From: Veillonellaceae bacterium
Lineage (GTDB): Bacteria; Bacillota; Negativicutes; Veillonellales; Veillonellaceae
NCBI GenBank assembly: GCA_900766245.1
Contig: CAAFUR010000014.1
Span: 68,343-132,342, forward strand
Length of the DNA stretch: 64,000 nucleotides
Direction of reading: 5' to 3'
A program made the translations under genes and the position numbers. A model generated the notes under the pieces. The model did not search any database. It was not told the DNA's origin and saw only the letters and a program-made list of their open reading frames with translations. Below, piece after piece: positions 7,624 to 15,878 of this stretch; positions within the stretch are counted from its first letter, which is position 1; the number at the start of each line of letters is the position of its first letter.

Positions 7624-8113
7624 ATTAGAAGAAATTGTAGATATAACGATGGGACAATCGCCTAAATCTGAATATTATAATACGGAAAAAGAAGGATACC
7701 CTTTCCTGCAGGGAAATAGAACATTTGGGTTTAAGTATCCTACATTTGATACATATACAACAGCTATCACAAAGTTAGCGAAAGCTGGAGATGTAATAAT
7801 GAGTGTAAGAGCTCCAGTTGGCGACCTAAATATTACTTATGTTGATATGTGTTTAGGTCGTGGAGTTTGTTCTTTAAGAATGAAGAATGGAAACCAAAGT
7901 TTCTTGTATTATATGATGAAATATTATATTTCCCATTTATTACAAAAGGAGAGTGGGACAGTATTTGGATCTATAAATAAGAATGATATTAGCAGGTTAG
8001 AAGTTGATATTCCAGAAGATTTAAATCATCAAAATAAGATTGCTCGTTATTTAGAAATGTTAGATGATAAAATTGAAGTAAATAATGCGATAAACAATAA
8101 TTTAGTGGCTTAA
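7613..8113 (+). CDS. hsdS: Type I specificity subunit, N-terminal half only (N1 cassette)
   Basis: 166 residues with one target-recognition domain (MKCRLEEIVDITMGQSPKSE onward) and the start of the central conserved helix (LEMLDDKIEVNNAINNNL), then a premature end (VA-stop). The truncation falls exactly at the 16-base recombination core at 8090-8105. In the intact HsdS at 10500 the same helix continues NNNLEQQAMAIF. Inversion between the cores at 8090 and 8751 would fuse these 164 codons in frame to the 213-residue C1 cassette, giving a 377-residue HsdS, close to the 380 of the intact gene. In the orientation seen here it encodes a half-subunit. Truncated HsdS proteins of this type can dimerise in other systems. 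The start ATG at 7613 overlaps hsdM; an upstream in-frame ATG at 7544 lies well inside hsdM. Confidence 0.85.
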   Translation: MKCRLEEIVDITMGQSPKSEYYNTEKEGYPFLQGNRTFGFKYPTFDTYTTAITKLAKAGDVIMSVRAPVGDLNITYVDMCLGRGVCSLRMKNGNQSFLYYMMKYYISHLLQKESGTVFGSINKNDISRLEVDIPEDLNHQNKIARYLEMLDDKIEVNNAINNNLVA

Positions 8114-8172
8114 ATGTCAATGTTAGAAACATCTAGCTCGCCAGATAGGAGTTTTGGTAATAATGTATCTCT
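8089..8172 (+). repeat. Recombination site 1 (inverted-repeat arm, pairs with 11580-11663)
   Basis: Starts with the core ATAAACAATAATTTAG at 8090-8105 and continues through the 3' end of the inverted C1 cassette. Aligned by hand, 73 of 84 positions match the reverse complement of 11580-11663. The core also occurs at 11025-11040 in the same orientation and, inverted, at 8751-8765 (15 of the 16 bases). Confidence 0.85.
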
Positions 8173-8751
8173 CAATATAGTTAATTTCTTAATTTCTATT
8201 CTATTAGATATTATTAAATCATAAATTGGTTGAAGTAATTTACCAATGTCTTGATAATCAGCTTTACTTGGTATTAAAACTTCTGCTTTTATAAGATCTT
8301 CTCTTTTGATGTGTCCCATAGTAGTAGCTTTATCAGCAGCAATAGCTATGAAACGATCAAGGTGATATTTTGTCCATGAGTAATAAAACCATTTATCATA
8401 GTGAGGAGAGGTTACTTTAAATAAATGCTGATTTAATCCACAAGTTCCCCCACACCAAATACCTATAAACAGAGTACCTGACCAAGAAAAAACTACATCT
8501 CCATCATGAATAATATAGTCCTCTTTTATATTTGATGAGCAGATGTCGCTATTATTATCACAAAAACCCTGTCTAAATTCTTTGATTTTAAGAACAGGGA
8601 GCCCGTTATCATTTGTATGTGGCCGATGCTTCTGCATTGCTAATCCATTTACATATTTTGCAATATCTAATAAGTTACTCTTTTTGTAATCATCAGGCAC
8701 TTCACTTAATGATAAAAGCTTATTCGTAAATATAGCTTGAGCTTGTTGCTC
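8110..8751 (-). pseudogene. hsdS: Silent inverted hsdS C-terminal half (C1 cassette)
   Basis: On the minus strand this reads as the second half of a type I specificity subunit: EQQAQAIFTNKLL, a target-recognition domain (DIAKYVNGLAMQKHRPHT onward), the second conserved helix and the C-terminal signature LLPKLLSGELDVSNIDI. It has no promoter or ribosome site. The frame is open back to a stop just beyond the recombination core, and the only candidate start is a GTG at 8700 inside the domain. The same C-terminal signature ends the intact HsdS at 11642. It is a storage cassette, not decay: inversion at the flanking cores joins it in frame to the N1 half at 7613-8104. Coordinates run from the GAG codon after the core to the stop. 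Confidence 0.85.
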
Positions 8752-8765
8752 TAAATTATTGTTTA
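8741..8765 (-). repeat. Recombination site 2 (inverted copy of site 3)
   Basis: These 25 bases are the exact reverse complement of 11026-11050, spanning the NNNLEQQA codons of the central hsdS helix. They share 15 of the 16 core bases with sites 1 and 4. Confidence 0.85.
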
Positions 8766-8809
8766 CCTCACCTTAATCAATACATCAAACTATAGAAAGG
8801 AGGGGCTAT

Positions 8810-9415
8810 ATGGTTTTACCTAATAAACTTAATATTATTGATTCCTTAGAACTTTCAAAGGAAGAAGAAAAAATTAGTAAAAAGAAGGCTGCAGAACTAT
8901 TTGAAAATAAGATACTAGATAATTACTCTGTAGGTTCCTTTGCACAGTTAGCAGCGATTCATGAATATTTATTTTGTGACATCTATGAATTTGCGGGGGA
9001 AGTTAGAACTGTAAATATAGCAGAAGGTAATTTTAGATTTGCTCCAGTTATGTATTTAGATGCGTCACTAAGTAATATTGAAAATATGCCACAAACTACA
9101 TTTGATGAAATTATTGAAAAATATGTTGAGATGAATGTAGCACATCCTTTTAGAGAAGGAAATGGTAGGAGTACAAGAATTTGGTTGGATTTAATATTAA
9201 AACAAGAGCTGTGTCTTGTCATTGATTGGAGTCTTGTAGATAAAGAAGATTACTTATTGGCTATGGAACGAAGTCCGATTAGAGATACAGAAATTAAGTA
9301 TGTATTAAAGCAGGCTTTGACCGATAAAGTAAACGATAGAAATGTATATATGAAGGGGATAGACCATAGCTATTATTACGAAGGATATACATTATATAAA
9401 GCAGAGGAGTTGTAG
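8810..9415 (+). CDS. fic: Fic-domain protein (class III type AMPylase)
   Basis: A 201-residue Fic protein. The catalytic loop HPFREGNGRSTR is complete at residues 112-123 (His112 as general base, then the GNGR anion hole and final Arg). Fic enzymes usually transfer AMP from ATP to Ser, Thr or Tyr of target proteins. The C-terminal helix carries S-Y-Y-Y-E-G at 187-192, matching the (S/T)xxxE(G/N) inhibitory motif. Its C-terminal position is that of self-inhibited class III Fic proteins, so no separate antitoxin is expected, and none is seen next to it. Start ATG is behind AAAGGAGGGGC. It lies between hsdS cassettes and inside the invertible region. Fic genes inside type I loci are known, but their role there is unclear. 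Confidence 0.9.
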   Translation: MVLPNKLNIIDSLELSKEEEKISKKKAAELFENKILDNYSVGSFAQLAAIHEYLFCDIYEFAGEVRTVNIAEGNFRFAPVMYLDASLSNIENMPQTTFDEIIEKYVEMNVAHPFREGNGRSTRIWLDLILKQELCLVIDWSLVDKEDYLLAMERSPIRDTEIKYVLKQALTDKVNDRNVYMKGIDHSYYYEGYTLYKAEEL

Positions 9416-9429
9416 ACTGATTTATCCTG

Positions 9430-9463
9430 GCAACGGTAGGATTTTTAGAAGAGGTACCGTTGC
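9430..9463. other. Hairpin between fic and the recombinase gene
   Basis: GCAACGGTA (9430-9438) and TACCGTTGC (9455-9463) form a perfect 9-base stem around a 16-base loop. It is followed by CTCTTTTGA rather than a clean T run, so it could be an attenuator or partial terminator lowering recombinase expression. Confidence 0.5.
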
Positions 9464-9499
9464 GCTAGTTCTCTTTTGATAGTAAAAGGAGAACAAAAC

Positions 9500-10483
9500 A
9501 TGAAAGAACAGTTGACAATTGATATATTGCAATCTATGTTGCCATATTTGAATCAAGGTCAAAGCAAGCAATTGCAAATTGTGCTAGATAAGGTTTTACT
9601 AGCATATGATGTGGTAATCTCAGAAGGTGCGGATACTGAAGATAATCTTGATTATGTAGAAATGTTTATTTCTGCTAAACGAATCGAAGGGTGTTCTGAG
9701 AAAACTATAAAATACTACGAATCTACAATTTTAGCTATGCTAGATTCACTGGACAAATGTGTTAGATACATTTCCACTGATGATATACGAGGATATTTGA
9801 CTGCATATCATCATAAGAAGGGTTCTAGTAAAGTAACGATAGATAATATACGTCGTATTTTATCGAGCTTTTTTACATGGTTAGAAGATGAGGATTATAT
9901 TATTAAAAGTCCTGTTAGGAGGATTCGTAAGATAAAAACAGGAAGCAGTGTTAAAGAAACGTATACAGATGAAGAGATTGAAGCTATGCGTGATCATTGC
10001 AACACTATACGAGATTTAGCGATTATTGAGTTACTTGCTTCAACTGGCATGCGTATTGGTGAAATGATTTTGTTAAATCGTGCTGATATTGATTTTAATG
10101 AACGAGAATGTGTCGTTTTAGGAAAAGGAAATAAAGAGAGGATTGTTTATTTTGATGCGCGAACGAAGATTCACTTGCAAAAATATTTAGTATCTAGAAA
10201 AGATGACAATCCTTCATTATTCGTTTCCCTTAATAAACCTAACCATCGAGTTACTATTAGTGGTATCGAGTCGCGATTGCGAAAGTTAGGGAAAGTATTA
10301 GGAATTTCAAAAGTACATCCTCATAAATTTCGGCGTACATTAGCGACAATGGCTATTGATAAAGGGATGCCCATAGAACAATTACAGCAATTATTAGGGC
10401 ATAAGCGGATTGATACTACACTGCAATATGCAATGGTTAAACAAAGCAATGTAAAAATTGCGCATAGAAAATATATAGGATAA
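9500..10483 (+). CDS. Tyrosine recombinase (hsdS invertase candidate)
   Basis: A 327-residue phage-integrase-family recombinase. The N-terminal SAM-like core-binding domain (SAKRIEGCSEKTIKYYESTI, about 50-140) is followed by the catalytic domain with Arg185 (STGMRIGE), His275 and Arg278 (HPHKFRRT), His301 (LLGHK) and the nucleophile Tyr310 (TTLQYAMV). The RHRHY set is complete. It is probably the enzyme that flips hsdS halves at the four cores around it; linkage of such an invertase to duplicated hsdS genes is an established arrangement. The ATG at 9500 has AAAAGGAG ahead of it and is preferred over the TTG at 9476. The next hsdS starts 16 bases after its stop. Confidence 0.93.
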   Translation: MKEQLTIDILQSMLPYLNQGQSKQLQIVLDKVLLAYDVVISEGADTEDNLDYVEMFISAKRIEGCSEKTIKYYESTILAMLDSLDKCVRYISTDDIRGYLTAYHHKKGSSKVTIDNIRRILSSFFTWLEDEDYIIKSPVRRIRKIKTGSSVKETYTDEEIEAMRDHCNTIRDLAIIELLASTGMRIGEMILLNRADIDFNERECVVLGKGNKERIVYFDARTKIHLQKYLVSRKDDNPSLFVSLNKPNHRVTISGIESRLRKLGKVLGISKVHPHKFRRTLATMAIDKGMPIEQLQQLLGHKRIDTTLQYAMVKQSNVKIAHRKYIG

Positions 10484-10499
10484 TAGAGGTTACAAGTAA

Positions 10500-11642
10500 A
10501 TGCTTAAAAGAAAGATAGTTAGATTAAGAGATATTTCTTTTATAAACCAGAGCTCATATTCGAAAAGTGATAAGTGGGAATATATAAATTATCTTGATAC
10601 AGGGAATATCACAGAAAATAAGATTAATGAAATTCAACAAATTAATTTAGAAGTTCAAAAGTTACCTAGTAGGGCGAAAAGAAAGGTTAAAGAAAATAGT
10701 ATTATTTATTCAACGGTTAGGCCAAATCAACGACATTATGGGTTGATAAAGAATATGCCGGAAAACTTTTTAGTTTCTACTGGTTTTGTGGTGATTGACA
10801 TAGATATTGATAAAGCTATTCCAGATTATATTTTTTATCATTTAACTAAAAGTGATATTACAGAACAATTACATGGATTGGCAGAGCAGAGTGTATCTGC
10901 TTATCCATCAATAAAAGCATCAGATGTTAGTAATGTTAAAATTGAATTACCAGATATAAATACTCAAAAGAAGATAGTCTCTATATTGTCTAAAATAGAT
11001 CAAAAAATTAAAATTAATAATAATATAAACAATAATTTAGAGCAACAAGCAATGGCAATATTTAAAGCTTGGTTTATAGATTATGAACCATTCAATGGGA
11101 CAATACCAGATGACTGGAAAGAATATAAGCTTAGTAACTTTTTGCCTGTAATTACTGGTAAAAAAAATGCAAATATAGCATCAAATAAGGGGAAGTATCC
11201 ATTTTTTAGCTGTTCTAAAGAAGTAAGTTGGACAAATGAATATTCTTTCGAGGGGAATGCAATATTAGTTGCAGGTAACGGAGACTTTAATGTTAAGTTC
11301 TATAATGGCAAATTCGAAGCTTATCAACGCACATATGTATTAATTCCAAACTCTTCTAGATATACTGCATGGCTATATTATGCAGTAAAATATAACTTAA
11401 ATAAAATTACATCAGTAGCCCGTGGTTCAGTTATAAAATTTATTACAAAATCCAATCTTGAAGACTTTTATTTTTATGCTCCTGAACAATTAGATGACTT
11501 TAAAATTATTGACTATTTTGATGCAATTAATTACAGTATTGCTACTAATACAATAGAAAATAGTAAGCTTTTACAACTTAGAGATGCTCTTTTACCAAAA
11601 CTTCTATCTGGCGAACTAGCCGTTTCTAATATCGATATTTAA
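10500..11642 (+). CDS. hsdS: Type I specificity subunit, intact (N2-C2 combination)
   Basis: A 380-residue HsdS with the normal two-domain build. Recognition domain 1 covers about 1-150, the central conserved helix about 150-195 (DQKIKINNNINNNLEQQAMA), recognition domain 2 about 200-345, and the second helix ends LLPKLLSGELAVSNIDI. Codons 176-183 contain the recombination core at 11025-11040, and the 3' end lies in the inverted-repeat arm. It is the only complete specificity gene in this orientation and sits 16 bases after the recombinase stop, so it is likely co-transcribed with it. Inversions at sites 2x3 or 3x4 would exchange its halves with the N1/C1 locus. Confidence 0.92.
   Translation: MLKRKIVRLRDISFINQSSYSKSDKWEYINYLDTGNITENKINEIQQINLEVQKLPSRAKRKVKENSIIYSTVRPNQRHYGLIKNMPENFLVSTGFVVIDIDIDKAIPDYIFYHLTKSDITEQLHGLAEQSVSAYPSIKASDVSNVKIELPDINTQKKIVSILSKIDQKIKINNNINNNLEQQAMAIFKAWFIDYEPFNGTIPDDWKEYKLSNFLPVITGKKNANIASNKGKYPFFSCSKEVSWTNEYSFEGNAILVAGNGDFNVKFYNGKFEAYQRTYVLIPNSSRYTAWLYYAVKYNLNKITSVARGSVIKFITKSNLEDFYFYAPEQLDDFKIIDYFDAINYSIATNTIENSKLLQLRDALLPKLLSGELAVSNIDI
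11026..11050 (+). repeat. Recombination site 3 (inside intact hsdS)
   Basis: An exact inverted match to 8741-8765 over 25 bases, containing the core at 11025-11040. It falls between the two target-recognition domains, so recombination here swaps domains in frame. Confidence 0.85.
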
Positions 11643-11663
11643 GCCACTAAATTATTGTTTATC
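11580..11663 (-). repeat. Recombination site 4 (inverted-repeat arm, pairs with 8089-8172)
   Basis: Covers the 3' end of the intact hsdS and the core in reverse orientation (11647-11662). It matches the reverse complement of 8089-8172 at 73 of 84 positions. Sites 1 and 4 thus bracket a roughly 3.5-kb segment with both hsdS loci, fic and the recombinase. Confidence 0.85.
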
Positions 11664-11733
11664 CAATCTATATATTATTGTTACTTTGTAAATTATTTGC
11701 ATAAAAGTGTGATGCTCGTAAGGAGGGAGATAT

Positions 11734-14700
11734 ATGGTAGAGAGATTTAATGAATCAAATTATGAAAATGGAATTGTAGAGCTATTTGTTGAGGAATTAG
11801 GATATACTGCTGCGCTTGATTCTGAGTTACAACAAGAGATAACTAATCCGTTTTTAGAGGATGAAATAGAAAATTTATATTCTATTAACTTTGCTTTACC
11901 AAAGGAAGCCGTTTATAAGGCAATTCAAAAGATACGATTCTTAGAGAACGGAACATTAGAGCAACGGAATGCACTATTTACAGATTATTTACAAAATGGT
12001 GTGCCTGTATCTTATAGAGACCAAGAAAGTGGATATCATGAAGATCGTAATGTAATTGTAAAATTAATTGATTATGATAAGGTTGAGGCTAACTCTTTTT
12101 ATATCGTACAACAATTTCATATTAAGGAATATGAAGCACAAGGTGTAAAAGGCCATAAAAGGCCAGATATCGTTTTATTTATTAATGGGTTACCACTTGT
12201 TGTTATGGAATTAAAATCTCCATACAGAGAGCTCCAAGATGAGGATGATCCATATAAACAAATTCGTAATGCTATAAAAGCTTTACCAACTTTTTTTTCG
12301 TATAATGCGATTTGTGTGATTAGTGACCAGTTAACCAATCGAGCTGGTACGATTACATCTTCTTTTGATCGTTTTATGGAATGGAAAAGTAAGGATGGCA
12401 CACAAGAAGATACTCGAATTGCTGGATATAATACTTTTTTTGAAGGAATTTTCGAGAAAAGCCGTTTGTTAGATATCTTAAAAAACTTCATATGTTATGT
12501 AAATGAAGGTAGTAAAATATTTAAAATTATGGCGGCCTATCATCAATATTTTGCCGTTAATAAAGCCATTATTTCTACTAAAAAAGCAAGTGTTACAGAT
12601 GGTAAAGGTGGAGTATTTTGGCATACACAAGGTAGTGGAAAGTCTCTATCTATGGTTTTTTATGCTCAACTTTTACAAAAAGCATTACAGAGTCCTACTA
12701 TTGTAGTGGTAACAGATCGTAATGATTTAGATGACCAACTCTTTGCTCAGTTCTCTAAATGTCGTAAGTTTTTACGACAAACACCGATTCAAGCTGAAAG
12801 TAGATTGCATTTAGTAGAGCTTTTAGAAAATCGCAAAGTGAATGGTATCATTTTTACTACGATGCAAAAATTTGAAGAATCGGATGGACCACTTAATACG
12901 CGAAATAATATTATCGTCATAGCTGATGAAGCACATCGAGGACAATATGGTCTAGTAGAGAAGGTTGATGAACAAGGGAATATTAAACGCGGTATTGCTC
13001 GAATGATTAGAGATGCATTACCAAATGCTACTTATATAGGATTTACGGGGACGCCTATTTCGCATGAAGACAGGAGTACACGTGAGGTATTTGGGGATTA
13101 TATTGATATCTATGATATGACGCAATCTGTTAAAGATGATGCGACGCGTCCAGTATATTATGAAAGTCGTGTTATCAAGCTTAACTTAGATCAAGATATA
13201 TTAAGTTTAATTGATGCAGAATATGACATTCTGGCTACCAAAGCTGAAGAACAAGCTGTAGAAAAAAGTAAGCGTAAACTAAGTACGTTAGAGGCTGTTC
13301 TCGGACATGACAATACGATAGAATCGTTAGTTGAGGATATTATTAATCATTATGAGCGTGAACGAGAGCGATTACTAACAGGAAAGGCTATGATTGTAGC
13401 AAACTCTAGACCAATTGCGATGAAAATTTACCATAAGATACTAGAAAAGAGACCGGATTGGCAAGAGAAGGTGGCTGTGGTCATGACTGGTAGCAATTCT
13501 GACCCTGAGGAATGGCAATCTATTATTGGTAACAAGGCGCATAAGGTTGAGTTAGCAAATAGCTTTAAAGATAACAGTTCGCCTTTAAAGATAGCAATTG
13601 TCGTTGATATGTGGCTAACAGGTTTTGATGTGCCATCACTTGCTACAATGTACATTTATAAACAAATGAAGGGTCATAACTTGATGCAGGCTATTGCTAG
13701 AGTTAATAGAGTATTTGAGGGGAAGTCTGGAGGCTTAATCGTTGATTACGTAGGAATTGCTAGAGCTCTTAAACAAGCTATGAATGACTATACAAAACGA
13801 GATCAGGATAATTATGGAGACATGGATATTGCTAAAACCGCATATCCTAAATTCCAGGAAAAGCTTTCTGTATGTCGTGACTTATTTCATGGGTTTGACT
13901 ATAGTATCTTCTTTAATGGGTCGGCTAAAGAGAGATCTTTTGTTATTACAGAAGGTCTAAACTTTATGCTAGATACTACAAGAGAAGAAACAAGTAATAT
14001 TTATCTGCAAGAAGCTCTAGTATTACATAAATCATTATCTCTATGCTCGTCGTTAGCTCAAGAAGAGGAGCGAATTGAGGCAGCATACTTTGAAGCAGTT
14101 CGTGTGTTGATTGAACGCTTTCGTGATAAAGGGGGTAATAAAATTCCTTTTGTAGAGATTAACAAGCGAATTAATGAGCTATTAAAGCATAGCATTCAGA
14201 GTCAGGGTGTGGTGGCTTTATTTACAGACTTGGAAGAAAAGGTATCTTTATTTGACCCAGAATTCTTAGCTGATGTGGCAGCTATGAAGCAAAAGAACTT
14301 GGCTATTGAAATGTTAAAACGATTAATAGGGGAACAAATTAGTGTTCATAGATGTCAAAATCTTATTAAAGCTGAAAAGTTTAGTGAATTAATGAATGGA
14401 TCCTTGAAACGTTATATTAATGGGCTAATTTCAAATGAAGAAGTAATTGCAGAACTATTAGAATTAGCTAAGCAAATTGCTGAGGCAAAAAAGATGGGTG
14501 AGGAATTAGGATTAACTGCAGATGAATTAGCCTTTTATGATGCGTTGACACAACCACAAGCAGTTAAAGATTTTTATACCCATGATGCTTTAATTAATAT
14601 TACTAAAGAACTAGTTGATATGTTACGTAAAAATCGTACAGTGGATTGGCGATTGAGAGAAAGTGCACAGGCAAAAATGCGCCGAATGGTTAAAAAATTA

Positions 14701-14877
14701 TTACGGAAACATAGGTATCCACCTAATGAAACAGATGGTGCCCTAGAAGGTGTGATGCGACAATGTGAACTTTGGGCTGATAATACAGACTATAATCATC
14801 AAGAAACAATTCTCTATAATGATTTTGCCAACATTGATAAGACTCAAGTTGCAGAAGGTGGTAATTTTAAGAGATAA
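11734..14877 (+). CDS. hsdR: Type I restriction endonuclease subunit R
   Basis: A full-length 1047-residue HsdR. The N-terminal PD-(D/E)xK nuclease has Pro144-Asp145 (KRPDIVLF) and Glu159-x-Lys161 (MELKSP). The superfamily 2 translocase follows, with Walker A QGSGKS at 299-304, DEAH at 398-401 and GFTGTPI motif III. A helical C-terminal region would contact the HsdM/HsdS core. With M and S it cuts unmethylated foreign DNA after ATP-driven translocation. Start ATG is behind AAGGAGGGAGATAT, 91 bases after the hsdS stop and just beyond recombination site 4, so it stays outside the invertible segment. All key residues are intact, which suggests an active restriction system. Confidence 0.95.
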   Translation: MVERFNESNYENGIVELFVEELGYTAALDSELQQEITNPFLEDEIENLYSINFALPKEAVYKAIQKIRFLENGTLEQRNALFTDYLQNGVPVSYRDQESGYHEDRNVIVKLIDYDKVEANSFYIVQQFHIKEYEAQGVKGHKRPDIVLFINGLPLVVMELKSPYRELQDEDDPYKQIRNAIKALPTFFSYNAICVISDQLTNRAGTITSSFDRFMEWKSKDGTQEDTRIAGYNTFFEGIFEKSRLLDILKNFICYVNEGSKIFKIMAAYHQYFAVNKAIISTKKASVTDGKGGVFWHTQGSGKSLSMVFYAQLLQKALQSPTIVVVTDRNDLDDQLFAQFSKCRKFLRQTPIQAESRLHLVELLENRKVNGIIFTTMQKFEESDGPLNTRNNIIVIADEAHRGQYGLVEKVDEQGNIKRGIARMIRDALPNATYIGFTGTPISHEDRSTREVFGDYIDIYDMTQSVKDDATRPVYYESRVIKLNLDQDILSLIDAEYDILATKAEEQAVEKSKRKLSTLEAVLGHDNTIESLVEDIINHYERERERLLTGKAMIVANSRPIAMKIYHKILEKRPDWQEKVAVVMTGSNSDPEEWQSIIGNKAHKVELANSFKDNSSPLKIAIVVDMWLTGFDVPSLATMYIYKQMKGHNLMQAIARVNRVFEGKSGGLIVDYVGIARALKQAMNDYTKRDQDNYGDMDIAKTAYPKFQEKLSVCRDLFHGFDYSIFFNGSAKERSFVITEGLNFMLDTTREETSNIYLQEALVLHKSLSLCSSLAQEEERIEAAYFEAVRVLIERFRDKGGNKIPFVEINKRINELLKHSIQSQGVVALFTDLEEKVSLFDPEFLADVAAMKQKNLAIEMLKRLIGEQISVHRCQNLIKAEKFSELMNGSLKRYINGLISNEEVIAELLELAKQIAEAKKMGEELGLTADELAFYDALTQPQAVKDFYTHDALINITKELVDMLRKNRTVDWRLRESAQAKMRRMVKKLLRKHRYPPNETDGALEGVMRQCELWADNTDYNHQETILYNDFANIDKTQVAEGGNFKR

Positions 14878-14912
14878 TAAGTTGATCATTATATATTGTT
14901 TGGTTGTAGTAA

Positions 14913-14949
14913 GAATACCTAACCTATCTAGTAGGCTAGGTATTCTTTC
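14913..14949 (+). terminator. Terminator after hsdR
   Basis: GAATACCTAACCT (14913-14925) pairs with AGGCTAGGTATTC (ending 14945) across a TATCTAGT-like loop, followed by TTTCATT. It closes the restriction operon. Confidence 0.7.
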
Positions 14950-15225
14950 ATTAGTAAAGGAAATGATTGTATTAGTATTGCAATCGGCAAATAAGTGAGC
15001 TCCTAACAATATCATGAATCATTTGCTAGTAGTATATTTTAACGTACTGTGTTAGTATGGATTATAGAAGGTTCGCCGAACTATCTGCATATAATGTAGA
15101 TTTATTTGGTGTATAGATGCTAGTACATCAAAGATAAAGTTTAGAAAATAAATGGGAGGAGACCGTAAGATATTTAGAAGTTAGCATATCAAATTTGAGT
15201 GAGTAAAGCAGAATGGAGGGATTGT
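14950..15225. other. Intergenic region after the restriction island, nothing clear
   Basis: AT-rich spacer. The only visible structure is a short palindrome GTTCG-C-CGAAC near 15072. No convincing RNA, ORF or integrase scar was seen, so the right-hand edge of the island cannot be fixed here. Confidence 0.4.
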
Positions 15226-15735
15226 ATGACAGAACTACACATGTATTTAGCATATTTGACAGCGTGGACCATATATCAATTATGGTCCATTCATAGATGG
15301 ATGAAATCGGAGTCAAAAGAGGAAAAAGCTGAGAATGCTGGTCATGCATTGCAAGAAATTTTAAACTTTGTATCTCCTAAAGCAGTAGCGGGATTAGCCA
15401 TGAGTGGAATCGTTTTTACCGGTGCTGCAGATGTGTTGGGTATTTTGCTAGTGAAAGGCTTCATACGTGAGCCTCAATGGTTAGATACTTTGTTACTAGG
15501 TCTCGTTTGTGTCAGTATTATAGTGGGAATTCGAGCTGCTATTGAGGCGTATCGCATTGTTCTAAGTGCGTCTAATTCTCGTCAACCAGATCTTTTTTTG
15601 GTTCGCCATGAAAGACTCTTTAAAAAGGGGCGTATGAACCTAGAGGTTGTAGTGAACCGGGTATTAAATGCACTATACGCGGGATTTGCTATCTATACGA
15701 TGGTTATACTTTTACAATTGTTACATATTTTATAA
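15226..15735 (+). CDS. Conserved integral membrane protein, unknown function
   Basis: A 169-residue protein with an N-terminal hydrophobic stretch (LAYLTAWTIYQLW), a charged segment (RWMKSESKEEKAENAG), two central hydrophobic helices (about 55-75 and 85-105) and a C-terminal helix (ALYAGFAIYTMVILLQLL). It is probably an inner-membrane protein with four segments. No catalytic motif is visible. The ATG at 15226 follows ATGGAGGGATTGT and is preferred over a start nine codons upstream. The following methyltransferase has its own promoter. I do not recognise the family. Confidence 0.7.
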   Translation: MTELHMYLAYLTAWTIYQLWSIHRWMKSESKEEKAENAGHALQEILNFVSPKAVAGLAMSGIVFTGAADVLGILLVKGFIREPQWLDTLLLGLVCVSIIVGIRAAIEAYRIVLSASNSRQPDLFLVRHERLFKKGRMNLEVVVNRVLNALYAGFAIYTMVILLQLLHIL

Positions 15736-15786
15736 TCAAATCGTATACTATATGTCTATAGAATATTAGCAAAAGTTGTGGTAGTC

Positions 15787-15795
15787 TGTTATAAT
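15787..15795 (+). promoter_or_regulatory. Extended -10 promoter of the methyltransferase gene
   Basis: TATAAT at 15790-15795 is preceded by TGT, and TTAGCA about 18 bases upstream is a weak -35. Transcription starting near 15802 makes the TTG codon at 15804 an unlikely start. Confidence 0.55.
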
Positions 15796-15878
15796 TAATT
15801 ACATTGAATATAGTAAGAATGATAGCAGTAAATATACCAACCTTGGATGATGAATCATCAGTAAGAAAGGCATTGATA

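Noticed and set aside
8698..8700. GTG start giving a stand-alone 196-residue protein on the minus strand
   Set aside because: The frame continues upstream to the recombination core and the GTG lies inside the specificity subunit. It is a silent hsdS half, not an independent gene.
14765..14998. Short plus-strand ORF over the hsdR end
   Set aside because: It is an out-of-frame shadow of hsdR that crosses the terminator, with no ribosome site.
15804..15878. Earlier TTG start for the methyltransferase
   Set aside because: It lies only about 9 bases from the -10 box and has no ribosome site.
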